Positions 34,186 to 42,955 of a stretch of DNA of 64,000 nt are shown one piece after another. The position numbers were made by a program, and so were the translations under genes. A model generated the notes under the pieces. That model was not told the DNA's origin. It ran no database searches and worked only from the letters and a program-made list of their open reading frames with translations. Source of the DNA: Arthrobacter roseus (GTDB taxonomy: Bacteria; Actinomycetota; Actinomycetes; Actinomycetales; Micrococcaceae); the NCBI RefSeq assembly GCF_016907875.1, contig NZ_JAFBCU010000001.1, positions 682,001 through 746,000 on the forward strand, given 5' to 3'. Each line of letters opens with the position of its first letter. Within the stretch, counting starts at the first letter, position 1.

Positions 34186-35040
34186 TTAGTCAACGCGGAT
34201 GCCTCGGATCGCGATGAGTTCATTATTGATGCGGCGGTCGATCTCCTGTGGGGTCAGCGTTTCTGACCCGCCATGCGTGCGCAAATACATCAGGGTGTAT
34301 AGCCGCAGGACGCGCCATTCCTTCTCGGTGACGTCGTCGCCGGCAGCCGATGCGCGTTGAATCTCGCGGTCGTACAGGTGCGGTTCGTTCAGCTGGCGTT
34401 GTCTGACGGTCGCGGCCACCTTCGCTTTCAGCGGGTCCGTTTCGACGTCGTCGATGGTCCGCAGCCGTGTGGTGAACTCTTCGGATGCTGTGAAGTCGCC
34501 GTTTTCGTAGGTGATGTATGCCGCCATGGCTAGGCAGCTTTCAATCCACTTCCAACGTGCAAAGTTGCCGTCAAAATCTTGGCCGGTAACGAGCGAGGTG
34601 ACCATTAACGCGTTATCGGTATCCAATAGCTCGACGAACAACACATGGGCGAGGTCTCGCACGTCCTGCAGGTTGCTGCCGGATTTTATGTTCAGTCCCT
34701 TGCCCAGCCTGGCCGCGAGTTCCTGAACCGCTGGGCTTTCCGGGTGGACTGCAGCGGCGTGCGCGACGACGGCCTCCGGGGTTCCGTCCTCAGCCGGGAT
34801 GACATCCACTGGTCCTGTGGCTGGTGCGGTGTCCGCTTCCACTCCGACACGAACGGTCGACGACGCTGCCATCCGCACTGTGGAGCCGTCGTCGAGCGTG
34901 GCGGTCACCAGTGCGGGAACGCCGTAGTCGTCTTGTTCCACGGTGATCTCGCGGACGTGCTGCGCCGTGCCACTGGGGGTGAGGAGGCGTTGACCAGCGG
35001 AGACGGCACTGGCCCGGGTTGGACGCGTCTCGGCTGCCAT
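34186..35040 (-). CDS. Conserved hypothetical protein, function unknown
   Basis: This 284-residue soluble protein begins MAAETRPTRASAVSAGQRLL. Residues 15-70 look like a small beta barrel (VREITVEQDDYGVPALVTAT, DDGSTVRMAASSTVRVG). The rest is helical (VRDLAHVLFVELLDTDNALM, ARWKWIESCLAMAAYITYEN, RRINNELIAIRGIRVD). No signal peptide, membrane segment or catalytic signature is seen. It starts two bases after the Nudix-like gene ends, so the two are probably translated together. Not assigned. Confidence 0.65.
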   Translation of the reverse strand: MAAETRPTRASAVSAGQRLLTPSGTAQHVREITVEQDDYGVPALVTATLDDGSTVRMAASSTVRVGVEADTAPATGPVDVIPAEDGTPEAVVAHAAAVHPESPAVQELAARLGKGLNIKSGSNLQDVRDLAHVLFVELLDTDNALMVTSLVTGQDFDGNFARWKWIESCLAMAAYITYENGDFTASEEFTTRLRTIDDVETDPLKAKVAATVRQRQLNEPHLYDREIQRASAAGDDVTEKEWRVLRLYTLMYLRTHGGSETLTPQEIDRRINNELIAIRGIRVD

Positions 35041-35042
35041 GG

Positions 35043-35588
35043 TTACCTCCCCCAGCAGACGTGAGCCATGGCTTGACGGAGCAGGTTCCCACGACCGCCG
35101 GTGAATTCATTGAGCAGTCCGGGGCTGAGGGCTTCCTGCGGTGACACCCAGGTGAGTTCCAGGGCGTCCTGGCGCGGATTGCACTCCCCGGTGACGGGGA
35201 TGATGTAGGCCAGTGCGACGGCGTGTTGACGGTCATCTGTCAGCTCGGTTTCCGACGGCGCGGGGAAGTATTCAGCGATGGTGAACGGCACGGGGCTTGC
35301 GGGGAGCTGCGGCATCGCGAACGGACCGAGGTCTTTTTCCAGATGCCGGATGAGCGCCGCCCGGACAGTCTCTCTGTACATCACGCGTCCGCTGACGAAG
35401 GTACGGATCATCTCGGCTTGGTCGTTGGCCTGGAGCAGCAACCCGACCTCCGTGACATACCCGAGCCCGTCGAGTCGCACGGGAATGGCCTCCACATAAA
35501 CCATGGGTAGGTGGCTGCGGGCCTGGGCAAGGTCCTCTTCCGAGAGCCAGCCGGGGGTGGGGTCAGGAGTGCGAACATTCATAATCAA
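35043..35588 (-). CDS. Nudix-fold protein with a degenerate Nudix box
   Basis: This 181-residue protein has a Nudix-like core. LPMVYVEAIPVRLDGLGYVT, EVGLLLQA, the box GRVMYRETVRAALIRHLEKD and the later AVALAYIIPVTGE and LELTWVSPQEA strands fit the fold and resemble DUF4916-type proteins. The box keeps G-x5-E, but the catalytic REUxEE core reads RHLEKD, so hydrolase activity is doubtful. The start may be ATG 35588 or 35582. The gene is followed with a 2-base gap by the hypothetical gene and is preceded by a hairpin that probably ends the iron-transport operon. Confidence 0.7.
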   Translation of the reverse strand: MIMNVRTPDPTPGWLSEEDLAQARSHLPMVYVEAIPVRLDGLGYVTEVGLLLQANDQAEMIRTFVSGRVMYRETVRAALIRHLEKDLGPFAMPQLPASPVPFTIAEYFPAPSETELTDDRQHAVALAYIIPVTGECNPRQDALELTWVSPQEALSPGLLNEFTGGRGNLLRQAMAHVCWGR

Positions 35589-35603
35589 GTTCTACCCCAC
35601 ATG

Positions 35604-35625
35604 GTCGCGGAGAGTCATCCGCGAC
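35604..35625 (-). terminator. Hairpin after the iron-transport operon
   Basis: GTCGCGGA pairs perfectly with TCCGCGAC around a 6-base loop, 56 bp beyond the fbpC stop on the minus strand. It has no T-run, so termination is inferred from position and GC-rich stem only. Confidence 0.4.
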
Positions 35626-35680
35626 TCCCCGGACGGTCCTTTTGACTCGGTATTTTCCCCACGCAGAAAGGGCCATGCCG

Positions 35681-36769
35681 CTACGAGGGGAACGCCACGC
35701 CTTCGCCGACGACGCGCAGGTGCAGCCTGGTTCCTATCCGGGCGAGGCCGATGTTCCAGTGCCGGATCGAAATGATTTCCTGGTGTGGGCAATCCTCTTC
35801 ATCTGGGTGCGCGTCCAATTGGATTTTCACGGTGATCTCGGGTCCAAAGAAGTCTGTTTCGAGCACGATGCCGTGGATGGGGCCGCCGTCCGCGATGCGG
35901 ATTTGTTCGGGGCGGAGCATGAGTTTCACGCGGCCCTGGCACGTGGGCCGGCGGACGGGGATGCCGCCAAGGGCGCAGGTGGCCAGGGAGCCTTGAAGTT
36001 CGGCGTCGAGGACCACTGCCTCGCCCAGGAATTCGGCGGTCTGCCGGTCTGCGGGGCGGGTGTAAACCACGAACGGGTTTCCCACCTGGGCCAGAATGCC
36101 GTCCCGCATGACGGCGACTTGATCGGCGAAGGAGAGGGCTTCTGCCTGGTCGTGGGTGACAAGAATTGCTGTGCAGTCTGCCTCGGCCAGGACGTTCGCA
36201 ACGGCTTTTCGAGTGGAGATGCGCAGTCCGGCGTCGAGCGCGGAGAACGGTTCGTCCAAAAGCATGAGGTCCGGTTCGCGGGCTAGCGCGCGGGCCAGTG
36301 CTACGCGTTGCTGTTGACCCCCGGAGAGCTCGTCGGGCCGGCGATTGTAGAAGTCGGCTGTGAGGGAGACCATGTCCAGGAGCTCTGCCACACGGTCCTT
36401 GGCAGTGGCGCGGTTGAAGCGTTTCCGGTCCAACCCGAACGCCACGTTTTCTCCGACGGACAGGTGCGGGAAGATGGCTCCGTCCTGGGCCACGTATCCC
36501 ACGTTTCGGCGGTGTGCCGGGACGAGCTTGGGGCCGCCCGCCACCATTTCATCATGCAGGAGGACGGTGCCTGTCTCTGGTGCTTCGAAGCCCGCGATGA
36601 TTCGCAGCAGCGTGGTTTTGCCGGATCCGGAGGGCCCCACGATGGCGGTGGTCACGCCCTGCTGTACGTCCAGGCTCACTCCACGCAGCACTTGGGTGGT
36701 GCCGAAGTTTTTGGTGACGTCGCGGATCGTCAGATGGTTGGTGGTCTGCAGTCTGTTGTCTGCGGTCAC
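35681..36769 (-). CDS. fbpC: Fe(III) ABC transporter ATP-binding protein
   Basis: This 362-residue cytoplasmic ATPase of the FbpC/AfuC type has Walker A VGPSGSGKTTLLRIIAG, Q-loop YVAQDGAIFPHLSV, signature ELSGGQQQRVALARALA, Walker B LMLLDEPFSALD and H-loop ILVTHDQAEAL. A C-terminal TOBE-like regulatory domain follows (from about 245; KLMLRPEQIRI, VLETDFFGPEITVKIQL). It starts at GTG 36769 with AAGGAG upstream, 16 bp after the permease stop. It energises ferric-iron import with the neighbouring permease and lipoprotein. Confidence 0.93.
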   Translation of the reverse strand: MTADNRLQTTNHLTIRDVTKNFGTTQVLRGVSLDVQQGVTTAIVGPSGSGKTTLLRIIAGFEAPETGTVLLHDEMVAGGPKLVPAHRRNVGYVAQDGAIFPHLSVGENVAFGLDRKRFNRATAKDRVAELLDMVSLTADFYNRRPDELSGGQQQRVALARALAREPDLMLLDEPFSALDAGLRISTRKAVANVLAEADCTAILVTHDQAEALSFADQVAVMRDGILAQVGNPFVVYTRPADRQTAEFLGEAVVLDAELQGSLATCALGGIPVRRPTCQGRVKLMLRPEQIRIADGGPIHGIVLETDFFGPEITVKIQLDAHPDEEDCPHQEIISIRHWNIGLARIGTRLHLRVVGEGVAFPS

Positions 36770-36785
36770 GCCGCTCCTTCAGTGT

Positions 36786-38369
36786 TCATAGTCCAGCGGC
36801 CTTTTGCGACTGTGAGTACAGCAGGTAGGTCATCGGCAGGGAGAGCACGATCATGGCGAGCGCGTAGGGTGCGGCGCCGGCGTAGTCGATTTCGGAGGTG
36901 AGCGACCAGAACTGGGTGGCGAGGGTATGTACCCCGGTGGGTGCCAACAGCAGCGTGGCGGTGAGTTCGGTGCTGACGGCAAGGAACACCAGGGCTGCGC
37001 CACCGGCAGCGGCGGGCGCCGTGAGTCGAAGCGTAACCCGAAAGAACGATGACAGTGGTGAATGGCCAAGTGCCCGGGACGCTTCTTCGAGTTCGCGCGG
37101 TGCCTGCGACAGGCCGGTTCGTAGGGTGACCAGTGCGCGTGGCATGAACAGCAGCACGTAGGCGGCGATGACAACCGGCGCGGTTTGGTACAGGGGGAAC
37201 GCAAAGTTGATGGTCACGGTGATCAGGGCCAGACCGACCACAATCCCTGGCATGGAACTGGTGACGTAGTTCAGTCCTTCAATGAAGCGCGTTGCTGGTC
37301 CGCTGTACCGGACGGCGAGCCAGGCAATGGGGAACGCGAGGATTGTGGTTGCGATGGCGCCGGTCAGCCCATACCCGAGTGTCTGGAGGACCGCCGTCGT
37401 GAGCTCAGGGGTGTTCCAGATGCGACTCCCACCGGCCAGTAACCAGCGAAATACGTTCACCAGAGGGACCCCGAGGGCTAGGACGGTGATGACGACGACG
37501 ACGGCGATTGCCGGAATTCTCCAGCGGCCAAGGGGCAAGATGGTGGGGGTGGAGGCTACGCCGGAGCCGATCCGTGCGTAGCGGGCGTTTCCACGGATGC
37601 TTGTCTCGGTGAGAAGGAGCAGCAGGCAGAGAAACACCAGGACGCTGGCCAGCATGTTTGCGGCGGAGCTGTTGAAGGTGGATTGGTACTGGACCATGAT
37701 CGCGGTGGTGAACGTTTCGAAGCGGATCATGGCGAAGGCGCCGTATTCGGACAGGAGGTGCAGCCCCACCAGGAGTGCGCCGCCGATGATCGGGATCCAC
37801 AGCTGTGGCAGGACCACGCGCCGGAAGACGTTCCAGGGGCCGAGCCCCAGAGAGGCCGCGGACTGTTCGATGGCCGGGTCCATCCGGCGCAGCATCGCGG
37901 CGGTGGGGATGTAGACCAGCGGGTAGTAGGACAGTACGGAGATCAGGACGCCGGACCACAGCCCTGAGAGTGAGGGGATGGTGCTGACCCAGGCATAGCT
38001 ATTGACGAACGCCGGGACAGCCAGTGGAGCTGCGAGGATCAGCGCCCACGCCTTGGCGCCCGGCAACGACGTGCGTTCCACCAGCCAAGCGCCCAACACA
38101 CCGATCGCGATGCAGAGCGGCACTGTGACAAGGGTGAGGAGCACGGTATTGAGCAGCAGGTGAGCAACGCGTGGCCTGACGATCAGGTTATAGGCGGTTT
38201 CCCAGCCGGTGTTGACCGTCATGACGGCAACGAATCCAAGGGGGATGAGCGTGCCGAGGCTGATGAGGATTCCGACGGTGAGTACGCCCACAGGGGGACC
38301 GGAGCGTTTGCTCCAGCCCCCCTTCGGGTGACGCGCCGTCGTCGTGCCGGCCCCTGGTTTATTGCTCAC
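36786..38369 (-). CDS. fbpB: Fe(III) ABC transporter permease, fused 12-helix type
   Basis: This 527-residue integral membrane protein has two homologous six-helix halves. Each carries an EAA-like loop: EQSAASLGLGPWNVFRRVVL in the first half and EEASRALGHSPLSSFFRVTL in the second. This double permease is typical of FbpB/SfuB iron importers. The N-terminus is a basic cytoplasmic stretch of about 30 residues followed by VGVLTVGILISLGTLIPLGF. It lies 44 bp after fbpA and 16 bp before fbpC in one operon controlled from the IdeR-type site. Confidence 0.92.
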   Translation of the reverse strand: MSNKPGAGTTTARHPKGGWSKRSGPPVGVLTVGILISLGTLIPLGFVAVMTVNTGWETAYNLIVRPRVAHLLLNTVLLTLVTVPLCIAIGVLGAWLVERTSLPGAKAWALILAAPLAVPAFVNSYAWVSTIPSLSGLWSGVLISVLSYYPLVYIPTAAMLRRMDPAIEQSAASLGLGPWNVFRRVVLPQLWIPIIGGALLVGLHLLSEYGAFAMIRFETFTTAIMVQYQSTFNSSAANMLASVLVFLCLLLLLTETSIRGNARYARIGSGVASTPTILPLGRWRIPAIAVVVVITVLALGVPLVNVFRWLLAGGSRIWNTPELTTAVLQTLGYGLTGAIATTILAFPIAWLAVRYSGPATRFIEGLNYVTSSMPGIVVGLALITVTINFAFPLYQTAPVVIAAYVLLFMPRALVTLRTGLSQAPRELEEASRALGHSPLSSFFRVTLRLTAPAAAGGAALVFLAVSTELTATLLLAPTGVHTLATQFWSLTSEIDYAGAAPYALAMIVLSLPMTYLLYSQSQKAAGL

Positions 38370-38413
38370 AGGGGCCGATCCGGTGTGGTGCTGTGGTGTT
38401 TAGTGGCACCGTT

Positions 38414-39463
38414 CTAGATTAGGCCTGCCGCCGTCATGAGTTCGACGACCTTTTCGCTGTTGAGCTTGGACGGGTCAACCTTGGGTGCTTCAAGCTCTTC
38501 GAGCGGGACGAGTCCTTCGCGCGGTTCAACGTCCTTGCCCACTGGGTACTCCCAGTCGGTGCCTTCGCTGAGCATGTTCTGGCCCTCTGTGGAGGTGATG
38601 TACTCAACGAACTTGTGGGCAGCTTCCTTGTTCTCCGATGACTTCAGAACGCCAGCGCCGGAGACGGAGACAAACGCACCCGGATCTTCGTTCTTGAAGT
38701 AGTGCTGAACTACGTTGCCGGAGTTCTCACCAGTCTTGGCCTGGTCGCCGAAGTAGTAGTAGTGGTAGATCACGCCGCCGGCGATTTCTCCGGCGTTGAC
38801 GGCCTTCATGACAGCGCTGTTGCCCTTGTATGCTTTTGAGTTTTCCTTCATGCCTTCGAGCCATTTGGCCGTGGCTTCTTCGCCTTCGAGTTCCAGCATG
38901 GCGGAGACGATGGCCTGGTAGTCAGCACCTGAGGGTGAGGCACCCCATTTGCCTTTCCACTCCGGCTTGGCCAAGTCCATGATGGACTTCGGCAGGTCCG
39001 CTTCTTTGAGCATGTCCTTGTTGTAGACAAACACGGTGGAGCGGGCGGCGACGCCGGTCCAGGCATCGGTGGATGGTCGGTACTGTTCGGGGACCTGTTC
39101 CGTGACGGTGTCTGAGATGGGATCGAAGAGGTCCTCGTTGGCGAGCTGCGCCATGGCTGGGGAGTTCTCCGTGATGAAGACGTCTGCCGGAGACTTCTCA
39201 CCTTCGGCAATGATCTGGTTGCTCATCTCGGTGTCGCTGCCCTTGCGCAGTGTGACCTTGATCCCGGTTTCCTCGGTGAAGGCATCGGCCCATGCTTTGG
39301 TCATGGATTCGTGCTGGGCGTTGTAGACGGTGATTTCGCCGGCGCTCTCAGCGGAGCTGTTGGGATTCTCGGTGGCGGTCTCTCCGGACCCACAGGCGCT
39401 GAGCCCAAGGACGGCGGCTGCTGCGATGGCAACAAGCGAAGCTGACTTGAAACGGAAGTTCAT
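38414..39463 (-). CDS. fbpA: Fe(III) ABC transporter substrate-binding lipoprotein
   Basis: This 349-residue lipoprotein starts MNFRFKSASLVAIAAAAVLG with lipobox LSAC; the Cys would be lipidated and the protein anchored outside the membrane. The mature part is a class of the transferrin-like FbpA/FutA family: EITVYNAQHESMTKAWADAF, ITENSPAMAQL, GVAARSTVFVYNKD, WGASPSGADYQAIV and the iron-ligand region GEIAGGVIYHYYYFGDQ with adjacent tyrosines. ATG 39463 has AAAGG six bases upstream; the open frame to 39583 runs through the operator and is rejected. It heads the fbpABC operon. Confidence 0.94.
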   Translation of the reverse strand: MNFRFKSASLVAIAAAAVLGLSACGSGETATENPNSSAESAGEITVYNAQHESMTKAWADAFTEETGIKVTLRKGSDTEMSNQIIAEGEKSPADVFITENSPAMAQLANEDLFDPISDTVTEQVPEQYRPSTDAWTGVAARSTVFVYNKDMLKEADLPKSIMDLAKPEWKGKWGASPSGADYQAIVSAMLELEGEEATAKWLEGMKENSKAYKGNSAVMKAVNAGEIAGGVIYHYYYFGDQAKTGENSGNVVQHYFKNEDPGAFVSVSGAGVLKSSENKEAAHKFVEYITSTEGQNMLSEGTDWEYPVGKDVEPREGLVPLEELEAPKVDPSKLNSEKVVELMTAAGLI

Positions 39464-39490
39464 CGATACCCTTTCGAATGGCATGAGGGG

Positions 39491-39514
39491 AGGTTCGGCG
39501 GCGCTGCCGAACCT
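39491..39514 (-). promoter_or_regulatory. Perfect hairpin in the fbpA leader
   Basis: AGGTTCGGC and GCCGAACCT form a 9-bp perfect stem with a 6-base loop, between the IdeR-type box and the fbpA ribosome-binding site. It could stabilise the mRNA or act as a second protein site. Confidence 0.5.
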
Positions 39515-39526
39515 GCTCGATTCACT

Positions 39527-39545
39527 GTAGGTTAGGCAACCCTTA
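39527..39545 (-). promoter_or_regulatory. IdeR/DtxR-type iron box
   Basis: GTAGGTTAGGCAACCCTTA matches the 19-bp DtxR/IdeR consensus TTAGGTTAGSCTAACCTAA at 15 of 19 positions, 64 bp before the fbpA start. Under iron-replete conditions the Fe-bound repressor should block fbpABC. Confidence 0.8.
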
Positions 39546-39690
39546 AGAAACCACCAAAAATGGCCGCATGTGAGGAGAATCACATGACTTAGGAAATCAT
39601 TGTATGACCTAATTACAGCTCCGGACGCCGATCACCTAGAGATCATTGTGATTGACTAGCTTGTACTCGAAGGAGAGGTTCACTACGTAT

Positions 39691-40881
39691 ATGTCTATGA
39701 ATCACGACAGCGTTGCCCGCGGCTTCGATATCAACGCCGTCCGTTCCCGGTTCACTTCGCTCCGAGAGGGAGGGTTCACCTTTTTCGACGCCCCTGCCGG
39801 TAGCCAGGTTCCCGATGAGGTCGGGGACGCGATGGCAAGGCTGATGCGGGAAGCCAGTGGTAACACCGGCGGCTACGACCCTACTGCGCAAACACTCACC
39901 GACCTGGTGACGAAGTCGCGGGAACGCGCCGCCGAATTCTTCGGAGGCGACGCCGACAATATTGCTTTCGGCGGTAGCATGACAGCGCTTACCTTCATCC
40001 TCAGCCGTGCAGCTACGCGTCACTTTGAACCCGGCGACGAAATCATCGTCACGCGACTCGACCACGAAGGTAACGTCGCTCCCTGGAGAGAGCTCGCGAT
40101 TGATCGGGACTTCGTGGTCCGGACGTGCAACCTGACCGAAGATTTTCGGATCGACGTGGACCACCTGGGGTCGCTGGTGACCGATCGAACGAAGATTATT
40201 GCGTTCCCGTGGGCTGCAAATACTGTTGGTTCAATCGCCGATATTGCTGAAATCTGCGAAATAGCACACTCAGTTGGGGCTATCGCGTGGGTCGACGCCG
40301 TGCATTATGCCGCTCATCAAAAGATGGACGTTCGTGCCGTCGGTGCGGATGTTGTCCTGGCGTCTCCTTACAAGCTCTGCGGCCCCCATATGGGCATGGC
40401 GCACCTTGAACCCCGGGTTGCCGATCAATGGCGTGCCTATAAAGTCCAAGCCCGAGAAGAGCACCCGTTGGGCGGCCGATTCGAAAATGGCACCCGACCG
40501 TTTGAACTTCTAGCCGGGCTGTGCGCTTCGCTCGATTACATCGACTCCATCGGCGGATTTGAAGCGATTGAACCCTACGAAAGGAGTCTTGCACACCATT
40601 TTTTGAATACTCTTTCAACGGACTTCACCGTATATGGCCCGCCTCTAGAGCAACGAGTACCGACCTTCTTGCTGACGGCTCCTGGCATAGATGCGGAGAC
40701 GATTTCTCGGAAGCTCGTTGAAGAAAGAATCTCTGTCTGGAAGCACAATTTTAATTATGAGGTTGGGCTTCCTGAGGTACTTCCCTTTAAGGGGGAAGCC
40801 GTCCGGGTGGGGATCGCCCATTACAACACGTTCGAAGAGATTGATCATCTCTGCTCTGCGCTGGCTAAAATCGCTAAGTAG
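39691..40881 (+). CDS. Class V aminotransferase, cysteine-desulfurase-like (VC1184 type)
   Basis: This 396-residue PLP enzyme has FFDAPAGSQVPDEVGDAM, NTGGYDPTAQTLTDLVTKSR, FGGSMTALTFILSRAATRHF, DEIIVTRLDHEGNVAPW, AVGAIAWVDAVHYAAHQ-like aspartate/histidine cofactor residues and the PLP lysine in LASPYKLCGPHMGMAH. That last motif and the overall order fit the TIGR01976 (VC1184) subgroup, whose substrate is not settled. ATG 39691 is chosen, although AGGAGAGG is 12 bases away; the upstream ATG 39652 lacks a site. Codon use is more AT-rich than in neighbours, which hints at transfer. Its 3' end overlaps the convergent GH76 gene by eight bases. Confidence 0.85.
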   Translation: MSMNHDSVARGFDINAVRSRFTSLREGGFTFFDAPAGSQVPDEVGDAMARLMREASGNTGGYDPTAQTLTDLVTKSRERAAEFFGGDADNIAFGGSMTALTFILSRAATRHFEPGDEIIVTRLDHEGNVAPWRELAIDRDFVVRTCNLTEDFRIDVDHLGSLVTDRTKIIAFPWAANTVGSIADIAEICEIAHSVGAIAWVDAVHYAAHQKMDVRAVGADVVLASPYKLCGPHMGMAHLEPRVADQWRAYKVQAREEHPLGGRFENGTRPFELLAGLCASLDYIDSIGGFEAIEPYERSLAHHFLNTLSTDFTVYGPPLEQRVPTFLLTAPGIDAETISRKLVEERISVWKHNFNYEVGLPEVLPFKGEAVRVGIAHYNTFEEIDHLCSALAKIAK

Positions 40882-42031
40882 CGCTGGTGGCCGCAGCCTC
40901 CAGCGTCATCCAGGCCTGCAACTGCGTGGACAGCTCGACGGCGGCTTCCGGCGGATAAATTTCCTCGGCCGGTTTCTCTGGCGCGGAGGAAAAGATGGTG
41001 ACAGTCCGACGTCGGCCCAGCAGTCCTTTGCGGATGGTCCGTTCGCGCCGGCCCTCCCACAGGGCGTCCGCCGTGGCTTGAACCATACGGATGGCGGCGC
41101 CGCGGACTTCTTCAGGCAGCCGGTGGTCAGTGGCGGCGACGGCCAGATACCGGACGAGAATTCCCGTGAAGAGCCCTCCGTCGCCATGTCCGTGAGTCAA
41201 GAGAACGCCGTCGACGGACAGGTGCTGTTCCACGGCGATCACGAGTGCAGCAGCCCGGTCTAGGTTGTCGACACCCCCTAATTCCAACAACGCACCGAGC
41301 ACAGGTCCCTGGTTATAGGAATAGACCGCCGACTCCAGCACTGTCTCCGTTCCGCGGATCTTCAGGCCGTCCAGATACAGACCGCGTTGTCCGTCGAGCA
41401 ACGAATTGTTGAGCCAGTCGATCAGTTCCTGCGCACGCTTCCGCTGTCCCTGCCGCGCAAAGAACAACGCGGCTGGCGCGGTTGCCGGAGTGTTCTTGAA
41501 GTCGCGTTTGGTATTCCAGAAGATCCCGCCGCCGAGCTGATGAGTGTGCGCGGACTCCAGCGCCCGCCGCAGAGCGTTAGTTGCCTGCTGATTGCGCTCG
41601 CGCCCACCACTGTTGGTGGCTTTGGCGAGGTTATCCAGGCGTTCTGCTGCAAGAGCCAGCCATGCCATATCGTCATAGAACCAGTTGGTGTACCGGAGGA
41701 AATTCCGCAGGCGAATGGTCCTTACCAGATGCGATGCAAGCGCTCCTGCGCTCGGGCGGTGCTCCCCGTCGAACCTGGTTCCTGTTGCCAGCTCGCGCAG
41801 TCCGGTGTCCACCAGGCAATCGACGTAGTGGGCCTGCCACCAGTAGTGCCATTCGGCCACGGATTCTAACCGGGTAGCGGGGTGTTTGATGGATCCAAGG
41901 TGGGTGCCCGGGATACCGAGGAATCGGTGGCCGAAGTGATCCACCACGGATCGTGCGGCAACGTCTGCGCGGAATGCTGCTACCGACAGGTCCGGTTGAT
42001 TGGCGCTGCTGGCGGGCTGAGAGTTGAGCAT
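40874..42031 (-). CDS. Glycoside hydrolase family 76 protein
   Basis: This 385-residue (alpha/alpha)6-barrel protein begins with a short Ser/Pro-rich tail. It shows the GH76 catalytic pair in WFYDDMAWLALAAERL (adjacent aspartates), GGGIFWNTKRDFKNTPATAP, YDGLK-like LYLDGLKI and YSYNQGPVLGALLEL. GH76 enzymes cut or transfer alpha-1,6-mannan. No signal peptide is seen, so it may act inside the cell on mannan-type lipoglycans or storage glycans. It diverges from the SDR gene with a 130-bp gap. Confidence 0.85.
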   Translation of the reverse strand: MLNSQPASSANQPDLSVAAFRADVAARSVVDHFGHRFLGIPGTHLGSIKHPATRLESVAEWHYWWQAHYVDCLVDTGLRELATGTRFDGEHRPSAGALASHLVRTIRLRNFLRYTNWFYDDMAWLALAAERLDNLAKATNSGGRERNQQATNALRRALESAHTHQLGGGIFWNTKRDFKNTPATAPAALFFARQGQRKRAQELIDWLNNSLLDGQRGLYLDGLKIRGTETVLESAVYSYNQGPVLGALLELGGVDNLDRAAALVIAVEQHLSVDGVLLTHGHGDGGLFTGILVRYLAVAATDHRLPEEVRGAAIRMVQATADALWEGRRERTIRKGLLGRRRTVTIFSSAPEKPAEEIYPPEAAVELSTQLQAWMTLEAAATSAT

Positions 42032-42161
42032 GTCATCACCCTAGCTGTGGGGTCGTAGAGTCGATACCGAGCAGTCTGCACAATTTTGTGGGCGGTGCGT
42101 GCTTGGTGGTCGCCGTCACAGTAGGCTCGATATGGATTTGGAACTCTTCCGAGGAGGACTC

Positions 42162-42935
42162 ATGGACATCTCAGGCAGCGTAGCGCTCATCACTGGTGGC
42201 GCATCTGGACTTGGTGCGGCAACGGCCCGCAGGCTGTACGACGCCGGCGCGTCCGTTGTGCTCGTGGACCTGCCCCAGTCGAAGGGCCAGGATTTTGCCA
42301 GCGAACTGGGTGAGCGTGCGCGCTTTGCCCCGGCCGATGTCACGAACGAAGACGAGGTCCGCGAAGCTGTCCGCGTGGCTACTGAGCTCGGGCAACTGCG
42401 GATCGTGGTGAACTGCGCAGGCGTTGCAACGCCGGGTAAGGTCCTGGGTCGTGACGGCGTGCTTCCGCTGGAACAGTTCAACAAGGTCATCCAGATCAAC
42501 CTCGTGGGTACGTTTAATGTCATCCGTCTCGCAGCCGAGGCCATCGCCGCCACAGAACCGGTCGAGGTCAACGGGACACAGGAACGCGGAGTCATCATCA
42601 ATACCGCATCGGTCGCCGCTTTCGACGGACAGATCGGCCAGCCCGCGTACGCCGCGTCCAAGGGCGCCGTAGCCGCTATGACACTGCCATTGGCCCGCGA
42701 GTTTGCCCGCTCCCTGATCCGCGTGGTCACCGTCGCCCCCGGAATCTTCGAAACCCCGATGATGGCTGGTCTTCCGCAAGAAGCGCAGGATTCATTGGGC
42801 AACCAGGTCCCGCACCCTTCCCGGTTGGGTAAGCCCAGCGAATACGCGCAGCTCGCCCAACACATTATCGAAAACCAGATGCTCAACGGTGAAACCATCC
42901 GTCTGGATGGAGCTATCCGCATGGCGCCGAAATAA
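42162..42935 (+). CDS. Short-chain dehydrogenase, 3-hydroxyacyl-CoA dehydrogenase type
   Basis: This 257-residue Rossmann protein has the NAD motif [20 protein letters not shown], acidic D of VLVDLP (NAD rather than NADP), [16 protein letters not shown], the catalytic S in [15 protein letters not shown] and Y/K in PAYAASKGA. It ends [15 protein letters not shown]. These are typical of the HSD17B10/type-2 3-hydroxyacyl-CoA dehydrogenase group. ATG 42162 follows GAGGAGG with the right spacing; the frame to 42099 is rejected. It is followed 20 bp later by an acyl-CoA dehydrogenase, so the pair probably performs two steps of acyl-CoA (for example branched-chain) oxidation. Confidence 0.9.
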   Translation: MDISGSVALITGGASGLGAATARRLYDAGASVVLVDLPQSKGQDFASELGERARFAPADVTNEDEVREAVRVATELGQLRIVVNCAGVATPGKVLGRDGVLPLEQFNKVIQINLVGTFNVIRLAAEAIAATEPVEVNGTQERGVIINTASVAAFDGQIGQPAYAASKGAVAAMTLPLAREFARSLIRVVTVAPGIFETPMMAGLPQEAQDSLGNQVPHPSRLGKPSEYAQLAQHIIENQMLNGETIRLDGAIRMAPK

Positions 42936-42955
42936 GAGGAGCGTCTCGCACCTCT

